From the NCBI GenBank assembly GCA_019677205.1, contig JAAMXY010000058.1, forward strand, positions 32,508 through 96,507: a DNA stretch of 64,000 nt, written 5' to 3'. Under the pieces are notes generated by a model. The model searched no databases and had not been told where the DNA came from. It saw nothing but the letters and a program-made list of their open reading frames with translations. Numbering within the stretch: the stretch's first letter is position 1; every line of letters starts with the position of its first letter. Shown here piece after piece: positions 53,679 to 64,000 of the stretch. Origin of the DNA: Pinguiococcus pyrenoidosus. Taxonomy: Eukaryota > Sar > Pinguiophyceae > Pinguiochrysidales > Pinguiochrysidaceae. Made by a program: the position numbers and the translations under genes.

Positions 53679-55937
53679 ATGGACGACCTGGAGAGCAAGA
53701 CGGAGCTCGAAGCGGACAAGAAAGACGAAGATGCGATGCTGTTCGAAGGCGAAGAAGTCAGTCTTGTGAGAGAGGCGCACTCCACATCTTCGGTGCACAG
53801 TTTAAACGCTCCAGATTCCGCTCTCCAGTACGTCTGCTCTTTCTGAGTGTTTGCACTCCTCTGAGCTGCGTGTGTAACCCTTCTGGAACCGATGTCAGAC
53901 GCCCCCCGTTGAGTAAGACGCCCAAAGCGATTCGCGACGCAAAGAGCGGAGCGGCGTTTGTGATCACTTTCGGTGCGTTTGCGTTGTTTGAAATTTGGCG
54001 CCAAAACCGTTCAAATCCGGTCTGCGTCCGCTGACGCGTTTCGTTCGCAGCGGTTTCCATGGCTGTGGCGTTGATACGCGGAGAGCCAAACGCTTCCGTG
54101 TCCGCGCTCTTGATGCTCGCGGCGCTTCTGCTCAGCTTGGGCATGGCGATGGTCATGCTGGTGGGCTTTCCACTGAGTCTGGACCACCCCAAAGCGCTCG
54201 AGCGCGTCTGCATGATGACCAATGCACTCAAAGTGGTGTTCGGGATCTTCGTGGCGGTCATCTGCAGAGGCAAGTGGGTGGGCATGCTCTTCCTCGTGCT
54301 CTTGATCGTGAGCGCTCTGGCCGGTGAAGTGCAGAGGTGAGACTACATGGTGACGAGGACTGGACTGCAGGTGGACACGCAGCCCAGAGTACTGAGAGAT
54401 CTGCTTAGATGCCAAATGGGAGAGAATATCTCCTTTGCGGCGGCGCTCCTCAGGACGGTTCCGGACAGCCTGAACCCATCCAAGAGCAACCCCAACTCTG
54501 CCGAGGCGGTCGCAGTGCACCGGAAATCCGTGCGCCACGTCACCTTCGTGCTGCTGGTGATGTATCTAGCGCAGGCGTGCTACTTGGTGGGCTGGTAAGC
54601 CGGATCTCGGACTCGCTCCCTCCATCGCCGACCTCCACGTGTCGTGCGCCGAGCGTGACTTCTTCCGCAACTCTAGGGCGGCAATGGCCGGCCGAGCCGT
54701 TGATGCGCACAGCCGGGTCTGGCTCCTCATCGCGCTGGCCTTCTTGCTGTATTGGCCGATCTCCGTCTTCCGCACGCTGGGTAAGCGAGGTCGTCCCGCC
54801 GCGGCAAAACACAACGAGGGCCGTAACAAGTCACCCTGCCGCCATTCTTCGGCAGTATCTGGCGTGGCAAGCGCCACCATGGTGCGCTACCTCTACGGCG
54901 CCAGCGGGAAGACCGCTCATGGCTCCAAAGCGCTGAGCCCTCCGATCTCCAGCCCGCCGAGCAGGAGCAAGGCAAGGGGCGGGAGCAGCTTGATGGTCTC
55001 CGTCTTCACGCTCTTGGGTCCAAACTTCGGCTCCGTCTGCAGGTACCTAGTTGGTCGCGTCCTGAGTCACCCACCTCCACCACCACCACTACCACCACCA
55101 CCACCACCACCATCGTTCGGTGCCTCAGAGTCGCTGGCTTTCTTGGAGCAGATACGCCTTCTTTGCGCCCTTGAGCATGCATGTGGCGGGGCCTCTTCTG
55201 TGGGCAACCTGCTGGAGTCCCGTGGCGACGGCGACCAATCCCATCTCCAACCGCCACGAGACGCTTGGTAGGAAGTGCCAGCGGAGCGCCGAGCAGATGC
55301 ACAAGGGTCTGCTGACCATCCAGGACTTGGCGCCGAGGTTCGCGATGGTCTACGTCGGGATCTACGGCCTGGCATTCCGACCAGCCGCGGACATGGTGAC
55401 GAAGGCACGGAATCACCTGACAGAAACCAGCAAATGCGGAGAAGCCGCGCTCTTCCTCGTGCAGAACTTGTGCCAGATGTTCATGCTCGTGACGGGCTTC
55501 ATCTTCATCGGCCTATCGTATCGACACTTCCAAAAGTGAGGCCAAACCAAACCACGCCGGTCCTGCCAAAGGACGATCTCCGGCTAAAGCCTCGCTCTCT
55601 TCTCTGCCGCAACAGCGTGAAGTCCATAGAGGAGTACGTGCTGGCTAGCATCGGAATCGGGATCTCCGTGCTCCTGTGGGTAGAGGGCTTCTGGCAAGGC
55701 TTAATCGACGGACTGGTCGTCCACTTCAGGTAAGCTCATCTTCCCCAGAATTCCCACGATGCTCAGGATTCGCATGCTTGCCAGTATCGTCCGTGAAGAT
55801 GCCGTGATCCGCCACAACTTACGCGCCGCTCCTTTCGCGATAGCACAAGGCCAGATGACGTCGCCGCGCTCATGCCGGCGGTGTACCCGCGGCTTCGTCG
55901 GCTCAGCGCCCAGGAAGACGTGGATGATTGGTATTGA
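53679..55937 (+). CDS. Choline transporter-like protein (SLC44/CTL family)
   Basis: Nine exons: 53679-53827, 53899-53972, 54051-54336, 54409-54594, 54677-54780, 54856-55042, 55152-55535, 55616-55729 and 55844-55937, giving 525 residues. The acidic cytosolic N-terminus leads to helix 1 (GAAFVITFAVSMAVALI), then multiple helices. Family marks are the region around VASATMVRYLYG, LLGPNFGSVCRYAFFAPL and, best, RFAMVYVGIYGLAFRPAADM, matching the A-Y-V-x-V-G-x-Y-G-x-x-F block of CTL proteins. A basic loop carries SPPSRSKARGG. The tail has VYPRLRRLSAQEDVDDWY. CTLs transport choline or related amines in plasma and organelle membranes. All nine exons join in frame. Exon 4's acceptor (54408) was chosen because the nearer AG creates a stop. 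Confidence 0.82.
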
Positions 55938-56184
55938 TTGACTTCGGGCGAGACCCAGCGGGAGCTCCCGTAGTTTCACCGCCGCTGGAAGCAACGAAAG
56001 CAGCAACGAAAGCAGCATTGCTGCGTAGATACCTCCTTGCGTCTCCGCGGCTCCCTTCTTCCGGGGCCGCCTTCCCTTGGCCTCGTATGCGAGCCGAGCG
56101 GGAGCCCATATGCCTTGGCTGCGAGAGGCTTTGACTGGGCGTCAACCTTGTCGAGGCTGCACTTCACCGGTCTTCTCTCCTTGC

Positions 56185-58386
56185 TCAGTACGAGGCGAGG
56201 TCCAGGTTCTCGATGGCCTCCTTCGCAGTGGAATATATGAGCTCGATCGGCACCGGGTTCTTGATGGAGGGAAAGCCTTTGTAGGTCCTTCCGTGCCACT
56301 TGGCCATGTTGTGGAAGTGGCGGCGAGGGCCCGTTCCGTCGATGTTCATCTCGATCAGCACGCCTCGATCTCGCATGTACAGCGAATGCTGAAGCCCAGC
56401 GCCATGCGGACCGAGCATGATGTCGGTCTCGACGTCGTTCCGGATCTGCTCTTCAAAGCTCAGCAGATTGTAGTCCTTCACGCGGACTTCGACGACGGCG
56501 CCGTTGGCAAACTGCTCGGCTTCCAACGCCTTCAGCCGCTGGACAAGCTCATCCTCATTCCTCACCTGCCTCTGCAGCACCCGGACTCCCAGGTGGTCGA
56601 AGTACGAGCACGGAAAAAACTTGGTGTTGCAGTGGAGCTTCTCCGGCCATTCGCTGGTGCGGCGCGCCATGAAGGTGAGCACTACCTTCTTCGGATCTGC
56701 GGCTTCGGGGACCTTGCGAAGCGCCAGGTCGTGCAGCTCCAGCCCTCGAATGAAGACGTCGCTGTACTGGCGGACCAGGGAGCTGTGACTGCAGGGAGTG
56801 TCCTTGGCGCAGAGAGTGATTGTCGCCGCCGGGCCGAAGATCCCCATCGCCGCCTTGGCGAAGCAGACTCTCTTGCTCCCAAACTGCTCGTGCACGTCCC
56901 AAGCCGTCATGGGCTTCTTCGCCCTGCCGAAGATCACGTCCCAGGCCGTCCAGAAGGGGCCCTCCGGATAGAGATCCAGCAGGAAAGCCTGCGTCTCTCC
57001 GATGCTCCACTTCAGGATGTGCAGCGCCAGGAACAAGTTGAAGAAGTCTTCGGAGTCGTGAAAGAAGTTCGCAAAGGTGTCCCTCTGGATGAACACCACC
57101 GGATGCTCGATGAAGACGTCGCAGTCGCTGGAGTCGGGAGCTACGCGTACGTCGGACTCCTCAAAGCCGCGGTGGACCATCTCATAGTTCCATCCCGGAA
57201 AGCTGGACTTCTTCCACTTGAGCGCGTCTTTGGCGCAGTTTCCCCGGATGAAGCCAGACTGCCACGGCACATAGGGCTGCGTGTGATGCTTGCTGGATTT
57301 GTACTGCGCCATGACGCGCTCGATGGTGGCGTTGTCGCCGTAGAAGCGGCCAAAGTCCACCGCCACGTTCTGCATCAAACACAAGTTGTCGCCGTCTCCG
57401 CCGTGGGAGGTCTGCTTCAAGAAGAAGCAATCCACCTGGCTCGGCGCTTCCTCCACCTTCGGCTGACAGAAGGTCTCCCTGGTCGCTCGCCAGCGCTCGA
57501 TCAGCTCCGCGCCGAAGTCCTGCTCACACGGGTGGCGGAAGAAGGAGCCCAGCGTCGGCCCGTACGCCTCCACGGAGTCGCTCAAGTCCGCCGCCCGAAA
57601 CGTCTCTTCATCCATGAACAGCAGCGGGTGCGTCTCTCTCAGATCTTTTCCCAAAACCTCCTCTGGCGGCTGTTGCAAAGACGTCATTACGCCCCTCGCA
57701 TCCCTGGCACCCGCCCGTAAGGTCACCCGAGATCGCGAGTCCGGCGCTCTCGTGCTGGCAGATGCGCCATCCTTGGACACCACCGGATCTTCAGCTGATC
57801 CTGCAGCACCAGATGGCTGCTGCTGAGCATTGGTAGAGGGCTGCTTGGCGTTTGGCGCCACAGATTTGGACTCCGCGTCCAAGTTCGCCTGTCTAAGAGG
57901 CTCTTTCAACTGCTCTTGGGTATTTCCGTTCGATTCGGCCTCTGGCAACGCCGATTTTCCCGCCTTCGGCCCCTCAAAATCGCTGTCAGCGGACCCCTGC
58001 GCCACCCGCGCTTCTTCAAGAAGAGCGTTGGTCTCCGCAAGCTGCTTCTCAAGCCCCTCGGACGCCCGGAGCAGCTGCGCGACAGAGGCGGCAATACCGT
58101 GCAGCTTCTGTTCGCCCTCGAACAGCTCTTCTACAGCTGGATCCGCTTGCTTCAGGCTCTGCAGACTCCTTGTCGAAGTGGGCGCCTCCGCAAAATGGCC
58201 TAATTTTGGAGAGAAGGCGTCGTAAACGGCGGGAAATGGCGTGCAAAAGCTGTCGTAGAGGCACGCACCTTGGTGGAAGAACAGGAAAAAAGCTAAGCTG
58301 CACACTCCGGAGCCTGTGAGCGCCGCCAGAAGCACCAGAACAAGGCTGCTTGGCAGACTATAGTTTTGCCGGCGTTTCCTGTGCAT
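56185..58386 (-). CDS. GT61-family glycosyltransferase, type II membrane protein
   Basis: A single frame of 733 residues. The basic start MHRKRRQNYS and helix SLVLVLLAALTGSGVCSLAF make a Golgi-type signal anchor. A stem of about 230 residues with coiled and low-complexity Ala/Glu/Ser-rich parts follows. The catalytic half has FIEHPVVFIQRDTFANFFHD, then EDFFNLFLAL, VVLTFMARR and, near residue 655, DIMLGPHGAGLQHSLYMR, the D-x-x-x-G-x-H-G-A-G-L signature of GT61 (DUF563) enzymes, which include xylosyltransferases and EOGT. The donor sugar cannot be told from sequence. It is divergent from the USP5 gene and convergent with the SLC44 gene. Its intron-free structure is unlike most neighbours. Confidence 0.85.
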   Translation of the reverse strand: MHRKRRQNYSLPSSLVLVLLAALTGSGVCSLAFFLFFHQGACLYDSFCTPFPAVYDAFSPKLGHFAEAPTSTRSLQSLKQADPAVEELFEGEQKLHGIAASVAQLLRASEGLEKQLAETNALLEEARVAQGSADSDFEGPKAGKSALPEAESNGNTQEQLKEPLRQANLDAESKSVAPNAKQPSTNAQQQPSGAAGSAEDPVVSKDGASASTRAPDSRSRVTLRAGARDARGVMTSLQQPPEEVLGKDLRETHPLLFMDEETFRAADLSDSVEAYGPTLGSFFRHPCEQDFGAELIERWRATRETFCQPKVEEAPSQVDCFFLKQTSHGGDGDNLCLMQNVAVDFGRFYGDNATIERVMAQYKSSKHHTQPYVPWQSGFIRGNCAKDALKWKKSSFPGWNYEMVHRGFEESDVRVAPDSSDCDVFIEHPVVFIQRDTFANFFHDSEDFFNLFLALHILKWSIGETQAFLLDLYPEGPFWTAWDVIFGRAKKPMTAWDVHEQFGSKRVCFAKAAMGIFGPAATITLCAKDTPCSHSSLVRQYSDVFIRGLELHDLALRKVPEAADPKKVVLTFMARRTSEWPEKLHCNTKFFPCSYFDHLGVRVLQRQVRNEDELVQRLKALEAEQFANGAVVEVRVKDYNLLSFEEQIRNDVETDIMLGPHGAGLQHSLYMRDRGVLIEMNIDGTGPRRHFHNMAKWHGRTYKGFPSIKNPVPIELIYSTAKEAIENLDLASY

Positions 58387-58712
58387 CTTTTCAAGTTACA
58401 AAAAAGGCGGGAAGAATGGCGTCGCGGCCGTTCGAGTCGCTTTCTACACAGGAATAGTAACTTCAAAATATATTAAAATCTAATGGACGAATGATCGATG
58501 CGTGGTAATTATGAAAACGTAGCTGTCTTCTTCGCGCTCTGTCCGCAGTCGATCGCTCAGCTGATCACCCGACGCGACGGTGAGACAGACTACAAAAGCG
58601 CAGAACTCCAAAGATCTCGCGCCGACCGGAGGACCTTCGTGGTCACAGTGCCGCTTTTCGGACTTTGGCGGCAGAACTTCAGGCGCTCATACGTCCGGCA
58701 GCCTCAGCGAGT
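58387..58712. other. Divergent promoter region between GT61 and USP5 genes
   Basis: An AT-rich island (AAAATATATTAAAATCTAAT at about 58466) is the only striking element. No gene is supported. Confidence 0.45.
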
Positions 58713-61700
58713 ATGTCCGAGGCGAAGCGGATCGAGATCGGCGCGAACGACGCGATTCCGCAAGAGGCCGCCGATCAGCTGAGACAAAGTCTCCGCTCTC
58801 TGGCGTCCATTAACCAAGGTTCGCGCCTTCAATCGATGCATCTGTATCTTTTGATGGTTTGTGGAGGTGTGGAGAGAGTGAAAATCTTGCGAAGAGGTGG
58901 CGTGGAGAGACCCAAAGGGGCGCCAGAACCCTTTGATACCCGGTTTAAATCCCAGCTTACTGACAACACATCCGGATACTTTCCCGGTTCTTGGCGCTCT
59001 GGAACCCCCTTTGACAGGCAGTAAAGTGTACAAGGATGAGTGCAGCTTCAGCTTCGACTCGCCTTTCAGCGCGACAGGCCTGTACACGAATCTGAGTTCG
59101 CTCCGCTCCTATGGCAAAGCGTACCTAGCGATGGATCCGCAGTTTCCGGGCCTGTACCTCTTCCAGAAGTTCACCAAAGTGCCCAAGGACGTCCCGATGG
59201 ACGTGGAGGAGCCGGCCAAGCTTGGACTGGGCGTTCCTGGCGGGTTCCTGACGGAAGCTGAGAAGTTTTCGCTGGAGAAAAGCTACGGCATCGCGGTTTT
59301 TGCGGGGTCCAGCGAGTTTCTGCTGGCTTTGGAGAACCAGGAGATTCCCGAGATGGTGGTGGTGGTCGCGAGACAGGTCATCGAGCACCAGGGCTACAGC
59401 GACCAGCAGGACCTGGCGCAGTGGGTGGACGACGAGGAGCTCAAGGAGTCCAAATACGCCGAGGCGTTGGAGCAGCTGGACAACGGCGTCAAGATCAGCA
59501 GTGATCCCTCGACGTGGAAGTGCGAGGACTCCGGCATGACCGAGAACCTGTGGCTGAACCTCTCGACGGGATACATCGGCTCCGGCCGGCGGAACTGGGA
59601 CGGCTCCGGCGGCACGAACGGCGCCCTGAAGCACTTTGAGGCCACCGGGCAGAAGTATCCGCTGGTGGTGAAGCTTGGTGAGCCTCTTGCCTGAAAAGAG
59701 GGACTGCAAGCTGAGGGCAAGAAGGCAAGAGACTCACGGCTCGTTCTTCTTCTGCCTCATTTCAAGGCACGATCACACCGGACGGAGCGGACATCTACAG
59801 CTACGCGCCCGACGAGAACTGCATGGTGAAAGACGCGAAGCTCGCCGAGCACCTGGCTCATTGGGGCATCGACATTCTGCGGCTGGAGAAGACGGACAAG
59901 TCCATGGCGGAGCTGGAGCTGGAGATGAACAAGAACTTTGCGTACAATAGCATCACGGAGGCAGGCGCACAGCTCGAGCCAGTGACAGGCGCGGGCTTCA
60001 TTGGCTTGCGCAACTTGGGCAACTCCTGCTACATGAACTCGGTCGTCCAGCTCATGTTCGACATCCCGGAGATCAGGGAGAAGTACGTCTCCGAGCCGTT
60101 GTCGCTCTCCGACGCCGAGCGCGCCGAGGATCCCTACGCGAACCTGGGCGTTCAGATCAAGAAGCTCGCCACGGCGCTCAATAGTGATAGATACGCTCGT
60201 CCGAATCCAGAGGAAATCACGGAGGAGCTGGAGGTGAAGCCAAGGTACCAAAGCTACTCCACAGCGCACAAAGGGATATCAGCTGGAAGAAGGGGAATGC
60301 GATAGGGGAGCAGTTCTGATGGTGTGCCATTCGCTGTTTCCGCCAACTGTGTTTGATGCCGTTTCCGCAGATACTTCAAGATGGCCGCCGCTGGGACGAA
60401 CATGGAGTTCAGGAGTGGCCGGCAACAGGATGCGGAGGCCTTCCTGCAGCATCTCCTGGAGGCCATGTTCCGCATGGAGAAGAGCTCCGGCATTCCCGAA
60501 ACGCGCGACCTCTTCAACTTCCGCCTGACCAAGAAGCAGAAATGCACGGAGACGGGCGGGGTGAAGTACCTCAGCAGCATCGAGCCGGTGCTGAGCTTGC
60601 CCGTTTCGGAGGACCTGGCGGTGAACCTGGACGAGATCCTCAGCCATCGAGCTCTCAAGAGGGCGAAGACGGAAACGGATGAAAAAGTCGAGTCGAAGGA
60701 AGAGGAGGTGGTACCTCTGATCCCGCTTGACGCGTGCTTGCAAGCATGGGCCGCCGAGGAGTCCGTGGAGGACGTGTACAGTGCGCTGGCCAAGAAGCGC
60801 ACCAGGCAGATCCTGACCTCGAGACTCGCATCTTTCCCACGGTATCTGCTGGTGAAGCTGAATCGCTACCGAGTGCAGCCGGGCTCGTGGATTCCGGAGA
60901 AGCTGGACTGTGAAGTCGACATGCCGCTGGAGCTGGACTTGTCAACCTTCCGTGCCCCGGACCCAGATCCCAACGAGGTGCCGCAGCCGGAGGAGGAAGA
61001 GGCCGCCCCGGCGCCGCCGTCTGGCCCCGTCCCAGACGCTCAGCTGGTGCAGAGCATCATGAACCTGGGCTTCACGGAGAACGCGTGCAAGCGTGCCGCG
61101 GTGGCGGTGAACAACTCCGATCCCGACTCCGCCGCCATGTGGCTCTTCCAGCACTCGGAAGATCCAGACTTCAATGATCCCCTTCCGGAAGCCTCTGCTT
61201 CCGGGGGATCTTCAGCCGCCGCTGCAGCCCCAGCTGCGAATCCTGAGGCGATGGGAATGCTGACGGGCTTTGGGTTCACCGAGGAGCAGGTGACGGCAGC
61301 TCTCATTGCGACGAGCGGAGACGCCGAGCGGGCGGGAGACTGGCTCTTCAGCCATTCCAACTTGGATGAAGCTGTCGCGGCGGTGCTTTCACCGAGTGAG
61401 GTACGTATCATGTCGTCGTCTTGGATCTCTTCATCCCCAGCAGTGGGCCAAGCACGTGGTAGCTCACAATCCTTCTTGCGCTTCCTCTTCCCTCAAAGGC
61501 CCCCGCTGCCTCGGGATCGGCCGAGCCGGAGGTCGAGGACGGGCCTGGGCAGTATAAGCTGGTCGGCTTCCTCTCGCACATCGGGAAGAACACCAGCTGC
61601 GGGCACTACGTGGCGCACATCGAGAAGAAGGGCGAGTGGATCATCTTCGATGATCAGAAGGTCGCCAAGTCGCAGAATACGCCGTTCAAGCACGGCTACC

Positions 61701-61723
61701 TTTACTTGTATCGTAGGAAATGA
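58713..61723 (+). CDS. USP5/13-type ubiquitin carboxyl-terminal hydrolase
   Basis: Exons 58713-58818, 59018-59677, 59767-60244, 60371-61400 and 61499-61723 give 832 residues. The variant N-terminal UBP-like domain begins VYKDECSFSFDSPFSATGLY. The central ZnF-UBP fold (about 200-300) has ENLWLNLSTGYIGSGRR, DGSGGTNGALKHF and LGTITPDGADIYSYAPDE. The catalytic core has LRNLGNSCYMNSVVQ (Cys about 343) and GRQQDAEAFLQHLLE; two UBA domains are inserted (about 637-680 and 705-751); the His box is SCGHYVAHI (about 794), ending HGYLYLYRRK. USP5 disassembles free polyubiquitin chains. The lengths match the family closely. Three of four zinc ligands of the ZnF-UBP appear replaced (only Cys about 204 remains). 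Confidence 0.95.
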
Positions 61724-61829
61724 CTAGCGGCACAGCGCAGCCGACTCTGAGCAATAGCGGTTATCTACATGCGACCTTTTCGCCTCTTCTGAGCTTCATT
61801 TCTTGCTTCGGAGTCGCCGCGATGTCTTT

Positions 61830-63497
61830 CTACACCATAGTTCGCGTGTCGCTCTGCTGGAAAGTAAAGCCGCGAAAGTTGGTGAAGGACTGCCGCTTCT
61901 GCCGCGGCAACCACGAGATGTTCAGCTTGAGCTTGAACACCAGCGCTGCGGCGGTGTAGATGAAGAAGACGTTGATGATAACCAGCGCAAAGCTGGCGAG
62001 CGCGATGTCGTTGAAGAGCACCGTGTCGATGTATACATGCGGCGTGATGTGCGGTCCCAGGTTGGCGTAGGCCAGGCAGATTCCCGTGTTCACCGCCGGA
62101 GGTAGGAGAGCAGCCGCGATGGCGATGCCTAAGGAGGCATCGTCAGATGTTGATTTGGATTTGGATACCTTGCCTTGTTTGTTGCCGTCGTCATCCGAAA
62201 GATCATGGTCGAAGAAACGTTGCTACCTACGATGGAGCTGATGTTGCTGTTGGTTTCCGCGATCGCAATAGCGATGCCTCCGCAGATGGCCACCAGCGCG
62301 CCAAAGAGCAGCTCCGCCTGTTTGCCAACTATCAGTGTGGTGTTCGCAAGACGACAGCCCCGCGCAACGCAGCTCAGAAGGCACTCACGAAGACACCACG
62401 GACGGCCATCTCTTGCGTCGGCCAAAGGAGGTCCTCCGCGAACGGAATGAACACGATCCCCAAGCAGAATCCTGCGGTGCGACGGCTTGAGCATCTTCGT
62501 CTCCGACACCAGTTTGGCTCTCAAGCATACACAGGTGCAAAATCTTCACACCGCTTACCTATTGAGATCGTGGTGCAAAGGGCAAGCACCTCGTTCCGCG
62601 CGCCGACGGTGAACAAAATCGGGTCATGAACGGCCAGGCTTGTCATGTCGCAGTCGACCAAATGATGTCAACCATCCCAGTGAAAACCGCGGGAGCGCTT
62701 ACAAAGACTCACCCGAAGCTGGCGCCGAGCAGCGGACCCATCAGGGGCGACATGAGCATGGACGCCACGACGAGGGTGCGGTTCTCCGTCGCCAGGCCAA
62801 TTCCTGAGCGTCCGACCCGAGTATCCTTCGTAATCCCAAGCTCGTTCAAGGTCTACCAGAGGCAACTCACCGGCGACGATGGAGCTCACGCATAGAAGCA
62901 CGAGCATGTCGAAGGAAAGCACCGTCTGCCGCCCGACGTTGGTGATGATCTGACCTGCCGTTCGGAGACGATGAAGTCCGGATGTGGCCGGGAGGGAGAC
63001 ATGAGAGACCCACCGATCCAAAGCGCCGCTGGCGACTTCCCCGCGACTTCGGCCATGTTTTCGGATTCGCGGGCATTCCGCTTGGCCTTCTTCTTCTCCG
63101 ACTTCATCTGTGGGTTTTGATTGAAGGTCTGAGAGTGCTGGAGTTGCCCCTGGGGAGCGCTTGAGAACCTACCGGCACCACAGTGGTATCCATCACGAGG
63201 CAGTTGTCCAAGTTGAGGTGAAAGGCTTGGAAGTTGTCCAGCGCGTCGATGAGCTCCATCAAGTCTTTACTGCCGCATCGGATCTGAACCTGCAATCGGT
63301 CGTCCTGGAGAATCATGTTGGGAAATGGCGTCAAGTTCGGTACTTTCTCGGGGGGGGGAAGACCGATGAGGGTTCGGACGCGACTTCGCTACCGTCGTAT
63401 GTAGCAGTACGAAACCCTCCAGGAATGAACAGTCCCGCAGAAAGGCGCACAAGTCGCGCTCCTGCCAGCGCTCGGCGAGGAACTGCAGCAACTTCAT
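61830..63497 (-). CDS. DUF389-family multi-pass membrane protein
   Basis: Nine exons, right to left: 63497-63393, 63304-63173, 63107-63014, 62954-62871, 62803-62713, 62638-62559, 62471-62389, 62317-62227 and 62128-61830, giving about 352 residues. A soluble N-terminal domain (FVLLHTTDDRLQVQIRCGSK) and a lysine-rich linker precede the membrane part. The DUF389 marks are VVASMLMSPLMGPLLGASFG, LAVHDPILFTVGARNEV, GGIAIAIAETN and GIAIAAALLPPAVNTGICLA. The C-terminal helix ALVIINVFFIYTAAALVF follows. The family is common in bacteria and scattered in eukaryotes; its transport role is not established. Introns cut every helix pair, so every junction is tested by hydrophobic continuity. The first exon is less sure; an ATG at 63316 is an alternative. 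Confidence 0.8.
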
Positions 63498-64000
63498 CCG
63501 CGGCGTCTTCGGTTCTTCTTTGAGCCTTGCGGTCTCAGGGAAGCCAGCAGCGATCCTTTCCGCTACTGGAAGCTTTCGACACCGCGGCGGAGATTGGCGC
63601 TCGCTCTGCTGGAAGAAAAGCTGCGAGCCCAATGGAGTAGGCTGGTGCTGTCCGGTGGCGGTCGAGAGCTCCGTAGGAGAGTCAAGTCTTACGAGAGGCC
63701 AGAAGAAGCGCTGCAGAGTAGGTGGATTCAGCGTTGCTGGAGGGAAGTTGGCGGCCGTTCAGTGGGACTCCGGGTTCATCAGCTGAATCGATCCCGAGAG
63801 GTACCGAATGCGATTTTTGTACTCCCCCAGATAGTACTTTAGTATCTCGGTACCATTTTCGGACTCGCGAGAGAGAAAAACGCATTAGGTAAACCGAATT
63901 TGCGCCGCATTTTCATATCCTCTGGCGAGTTTTGGCATGGACAGTGCGCTGGACCGTCCGGCGGAGGTACAGGGTCCGTCTGTGCCGCGCCGCGCGGCGG
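63498..64000. other. Unresolved right edge
   Basis: Both strands are open through about 63430-63800. The plus-strand frame has a helical stretch (LALALLEEKLRAQWSRLVL) but no start. This could be part of another gene or upstream sequence of the DUF389 gene. Confidence 0.3.

Noticed and set aside
56077..57720. 547-codon plus-strand open frame opposite the GT61 gene
   Set aside because: Shadow frame; the minus strand has the GT61 signature and a signal anchor.

Overview
The window is nuclear DNA of a eukaryote: most genes are split by short GT-AG introns (mostly about 50-150 bases), gene spacing is tight, and it carries an H2A/H2B histone pair and many eukaryote-only families. Two genes (FtsY and ribosomal protein bS21) start with a signal peptide followed by an Ala-Phe-(Val/Leu)-Pro-Pro junction. 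That resembles the ASAFAP-type leader of algae with a complex plastid of red-algal origin. IFT43 and an ENKD1-like protein indicate cilia/flagella. The best guess is a flagellated alga with a secondary red plastid (an ochrophyte or similar lineage); the species cannot be named from sequence alone. Gene models below were spliced by hand; exon coordinates are in each entry and reading frames were checked across every junction.

Left third (1-21 kb): a partial IFT43 gene, an 83-residue two-helix membrane protein, a CSC1/TMEM63 channel, plastid FtsY, succinate dehydrogenase subunit D, a probable ICE2/NARG2 homologue and a 13-exon BEACH-WD40 protein of about 2,850 residues.

Middle (22-30 kb): an unknown 211-residue protein, a TPR-containing exon whose gene could not be completed, plastid bS21, a protein with two fused RluA-type pseudouridine synthase domains, and a two-pore potassium channel with a leader peptide and EF-hand.

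30.6-43.2 kb: the most unusual part. Four tandem, same-strand paralogues (A-D) share a PPPT motif, a bZIP-like basic region, a downstream PAS-like segment and two tiny 3' exons with identical intron phases, ending in an Ile-Pro-Ile-Pro motif. Each is preceded by a cluster of CCAAT/ATTGG pentamers, and the gaps between them hold minisatellites. Two assembly gaps interrupt A and D.

Right third (43.5-64 kb): an EGLN-type prolyl hydroxylase with an N-terminal RING-like zinc motif, the ENKD1-like gene, a kelch-repeat type I membrane protein, divergent H2B/H2A.X genes, an SLC44/CTL transporter, a GT61 glycosyltransferase, a USP5-type deubiquitinase whose zinc-finger domain has lost most zinc ligands, and a DUF389 membrane protein. 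Many neighbours are convergent with 16-250 bases between stops, or divergent from a shared promoter region.
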